From DASVWZ01 sp036392935 (GTDB lineage Bacteria > Acidobacteriota > Terriglobia > Terriglobales > Acidobacteriaceae), in the NCBI GenBank assembly GCA_036392935.1, contig DASVWZ010000253.1:1-49658 (forward strand): DNA of 49,658 bases, given 5' to 3'. The notes beneath the pieces are model-generated. The model ran no database searches, was not told where the DNA came from, and was given only the letters and a program-made list of their open reading frames with translations. The stretch's first letter is position 1, and the number at the start of each line of letters is the position of its first letter. Position numbers and translations under genes: made by a program. Below are positions 48,119-49,658 of this stretch, in pieces.

Positions 48119-48733
48119 CTATCGTAAGATGCGCAGAAATTCCTCTGCTGTTTTTTGTGGATTGTGTATCAGATCGGATATTACCGCCACCGAGTCCGCT
48201 CCTGCGTCGATCACCGCCCGGCAGTTCGCCCGCGTGATTCCGCCGATTGCAACCAGTGGCTTGCCAGTCAGAGCTCTGGCCTTGCGGATACCCTCCAGCC
48301 CGATCACCGGATCCGGATTGGCCTTGCTCGCAGTCGCAAACACCGGCCCGATAGCAACGTAGTCTACCGCTGCCTGGGCGGCCCGCTGCACCTGTTCCGG
48401 ATTATGCGTAGAAATGCCGACCCAAAGCTCCTCGCCCGCAACCCGCCGAGCCTCGCCGGCCGAAAGATCGTCCTGCCCCACATGCACGCCGTCACAACCT
48501 GCAAGCAACGCCGCATCCGGCCGATCATTCACAATCACGCGCGCTGCGCCGCCCAGCAGCCGCTTCAATTGCCTTGAGTCACCCAGAATTTGCCTCGGCG
48601 AGCCCCTCTTATTGCGGTACTGCACCAGGTTACAACCGGCTGCGATCAGTTCCTGCGCAGCCTCAAAAAGATCGCCAGAACTGGCGAAGCACGACGCGTC
48701 GAGCACGGGATAAAGTTTGGGAAATACCCTCAG
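48119..48733 (-). CDS. thiE: Thiamine-phosphate synthase, probable CTG start
   Basis: ThiE joins HMP-diphosphate and thiazole-phosphate to form thiamine phosphate. Family motifs: LVQYRNKR, VIVNDRPDAALLAGCDGVHVGQDDLS, ISTHNPEQVQRAAQAAVDYVAIGPVFATASK and PLVAIGGITRANCRAVIDAGADSVAVIS. The conserved N-terminal strand PKLYPVLDASC lies upstream of the first ordinary start codon (GTG 48706), which would cut the strand. The frame has no ATG, GTG or TTG before it, but a CTG at 48733 overlaps the upstream GloVer TGA by four bases (CTGA), like the usual ATGA coupling, and gives MRVFPKLYPVLDASC, 204 residues in all. A mutated ATG is the other explanation. Confidence 0.88.
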   Translation of the reverse strand: MRVFPKLYPVLDASCFASSGDLFEAAQELIAAGCNLVQYRNKRGSPRQILGDSRQLKRLLGGAARVIVNDRPDAALLAGCDGVHVGQDDLSAGEARRVAGEELWVGISTHNPEQVQRAAQAAVDYVAIGPVFATASKANPDPVIGLEGIRKARALTGKPLVAIGGITRANCRAVIDAGADSVAVISDLIHNPQKTAEEFLRILR

Positions 48734-49658
48734 CGTCTCACCCTGAAAACTGTTCCCAAATTGCCCGCGCCCCCACCTGCTGTCGTGCCGTACAACTTGC
48801 CATCGCCATCAATAATCAGGCCGCCCTGCGGGTCGGAGCCGTCCGTGCCGTCGAAACTGTAAAGCCGGCTGAAGCTGTAGCCCGGTCCCAATTCGAATAT
48901 GACGCCGCAACCTGGCTGGGGACACTTCTCGGCTGGGCCGCCGTCCATTGCCTCACCGAATAGGTTGCCCATGGAGTCGAAAACCAGGCTATTAGGCGAG
49001 GCGCCGTCGGAGTAGTCAAACTCGTGTAGGACGTTTTCCACCCACTCATGTCCCTGCGGGACGAGCTGATAGACAAGCCCCATGCCATTCGCGCCACCCT
49101 GCGGAATTGTACCGTACAAATTGCCCAACGGGTCCGCAATCACGCCGGAGGAGAGATGGGACCCGCTTTCTTCGTCGACAAAAGTAAAAATTTGCTTGTA
49201 TATCCACGGGCCTTGCTTAACCGGGCTCAATTTAAATACGCTGACCTGGCCGCTCCCGCCCACCGAGGTGCCGTACAGCCTGCCGTCGACCATAATTACG
49301 CCGTAGGGATAGACGGTATCACCGCTGAGGTTGTAGATCACCGTCTCCTGCCAGCCGGTCTGGCGCGGAATCATGCGGAACACGGCGCCTACCCCGCCAC
49401 TGCCCCCCATCTGCGTCGCGCCATAGAGAGAACCGTGGCCGTCAAAAACCAGCTTTCCATAGGAGGGACTGGCGCCGTCAGCCCCATGAAAGCTGTGAAT
49501 GATAGAGAATCTCCAGAAGTTCTCGGTGGCGGCTAACTCAAAAACTACGCCACAATCGCAGGTTGAGCCGCCCTGCAGCGTCGTTCCAAACAAGTTGCCA
49601 TTCTTGTCCAGAGTCAGGCCCGCAATCGGATAGGCGCCATCCTTCCCGCCGGTAAAAT
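48730..49658 (-). CDS. GloVer-repeat protein, N-terminus beyond window
   Basis: The frame is open from the right window edge to a TGA at 48730 (309 codons), so the N-terminus and signal peptide are missing. The sequence is made of GloVer repeats: FTGGKDGAYPIAGLTLDKNG at the edge, then GNLFGTTLQGGSTCDCGVVFEL, HGADGASPSYGKLVFDGHGSLYGATQMGG, SDGASPNSLVFDSMGNLFGEA, and ending in DGDGKLYGTTAGGGAGNLGTVFRVRR. It is related to 33128-34318 but is not a recent copy. An internal ATG near 49593 is within a repeat and is not the start. The stop overlaps the proposed thiE start, so this surface-protein gene and thiE are coupled, which is unusual. Confidence 0.8.
   Translation of the reverse strand, partial: FTGGKDGAYPIAGLTLDKNGNLFGTTLQGGSTCDCGVVFELAATENFWRFSIIHSFHGADGASPSYGKLVFDGHGSLYGATQMGGSGGVGAVFRMIPRQTGWQETVIYNLSGDTVYPYGVIMVDGRLYGTSVGGSGQVSVFKLSPVKQGPWIYKQIFTFVDEESGSHLSSGVIADPLGNLYGTIPQGGANGMGLVYQLVPQGHEWVENVLHEFDYSDGASPNSLVFDSMGNLFGEAMDGGPAEKCPQPGCGVIFELGPGYSFSRLYSFDGTDGSDPQGGLIIDGDGKLYGTTAGGGAGNLGTVFRVRR

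Noticed and set aside
48707..48760. A TPP riboswitch in front of thiE
   Set aside because: The upstream DNA codes for the GloVer protein and overlaps the thiE start, leaving no room for a leader; the TPP consensus words are not present.

Overview
The window looks like a chromosomal stretch from an Acidobacteriota genome (Terriglobia/Koribacteraceae-like). This is inferred from gene content, not a database search: three Ser/Thr kinases fused to PD40 beta-propellers, GloVer and HAF repeat proteins, a carboxypeptidase-regulatory-like protein, the C-terminal piece of a TonB-dependent receptor, and several small secreted or zinc-ribbon proteins typical of that phylum. The DNA is GC-rich, apart from one AT-rich intergenic island upstream of panC. 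No rRNA, tRNA, CRISPR array, insertion sequence or prophage was recognised.

Layout. 1-3153 (minus): end-truncated secreted beta-propeller gene, small secreted protein with its own terminator, quinone reductase. 3428-8168 (plus): PIN/TRAM membrane protein, DUF1330, DUF971, panC, a UvrC-like protein with a degraded nuclease site, and a DinB-like protein. 8295-11600 (minus): selD, which is a selenoprotein gene whose true start lies upstream of an in-frame UGA; an anchored FxLYD/DUF2393-like protein; and two tandem secreted paralogs. 11802-16766: a zinc-ribbon protein, then tldD and pmbA/tldE on the minus strand with a vapBC toxin-antitoxin pair lodged between them on the plus strand, and a frameshifted membrane-protein gene behind pmbA.

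16885-20062 (plus): a PD-(D/E)xK nuclease-like protein, a small membrane protein, an ECF sigma factor, and an overlapping gene joining an anti-sigma-like N-terminus to a TlpA-type thioredoxin. 20140-22737 (minus): hpt and ftsH, a conserved pair, with an altered PRPP loop in Hpt. 22909-26902 (plus): TonB C-terminal-domain protein, small membrane protein, and a translationally coupled exported amidohydrolase plus ornithine cyclodeaminase-like pair. 26925-41496: three receptor-type kinase/propeller genes interleaved with minus-strand chrA, HAF, GloVer and carboxypeptidase-regulatory-like genes. The kinase promoters sit so close to the ATG that the transcripts should be leaderless or nearly so. 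41572-49658: a receptor remnant, a family 2 glycosyltransferase, and a minus-strand run of GloVer protein, thiE, two APC permeases, nnr and a zinc-ribbon protein. thiE appears to start at a CTG that overlaps the upstream stop codon.

The most rewarding points are the recoded selD with its SECIS-like hairpin, a palindromic element inserted in frame inside the same selD, the sigma/thioredoxin operon, the orphan nuclease-like gene, the non-canonical thiE start, and catalytically odd paralogs of UvrC and Hpt. I see no complete new multi-gene defence or mobile system. The 16885-20062 cluster is the best candidate for an undescribed functional unit.
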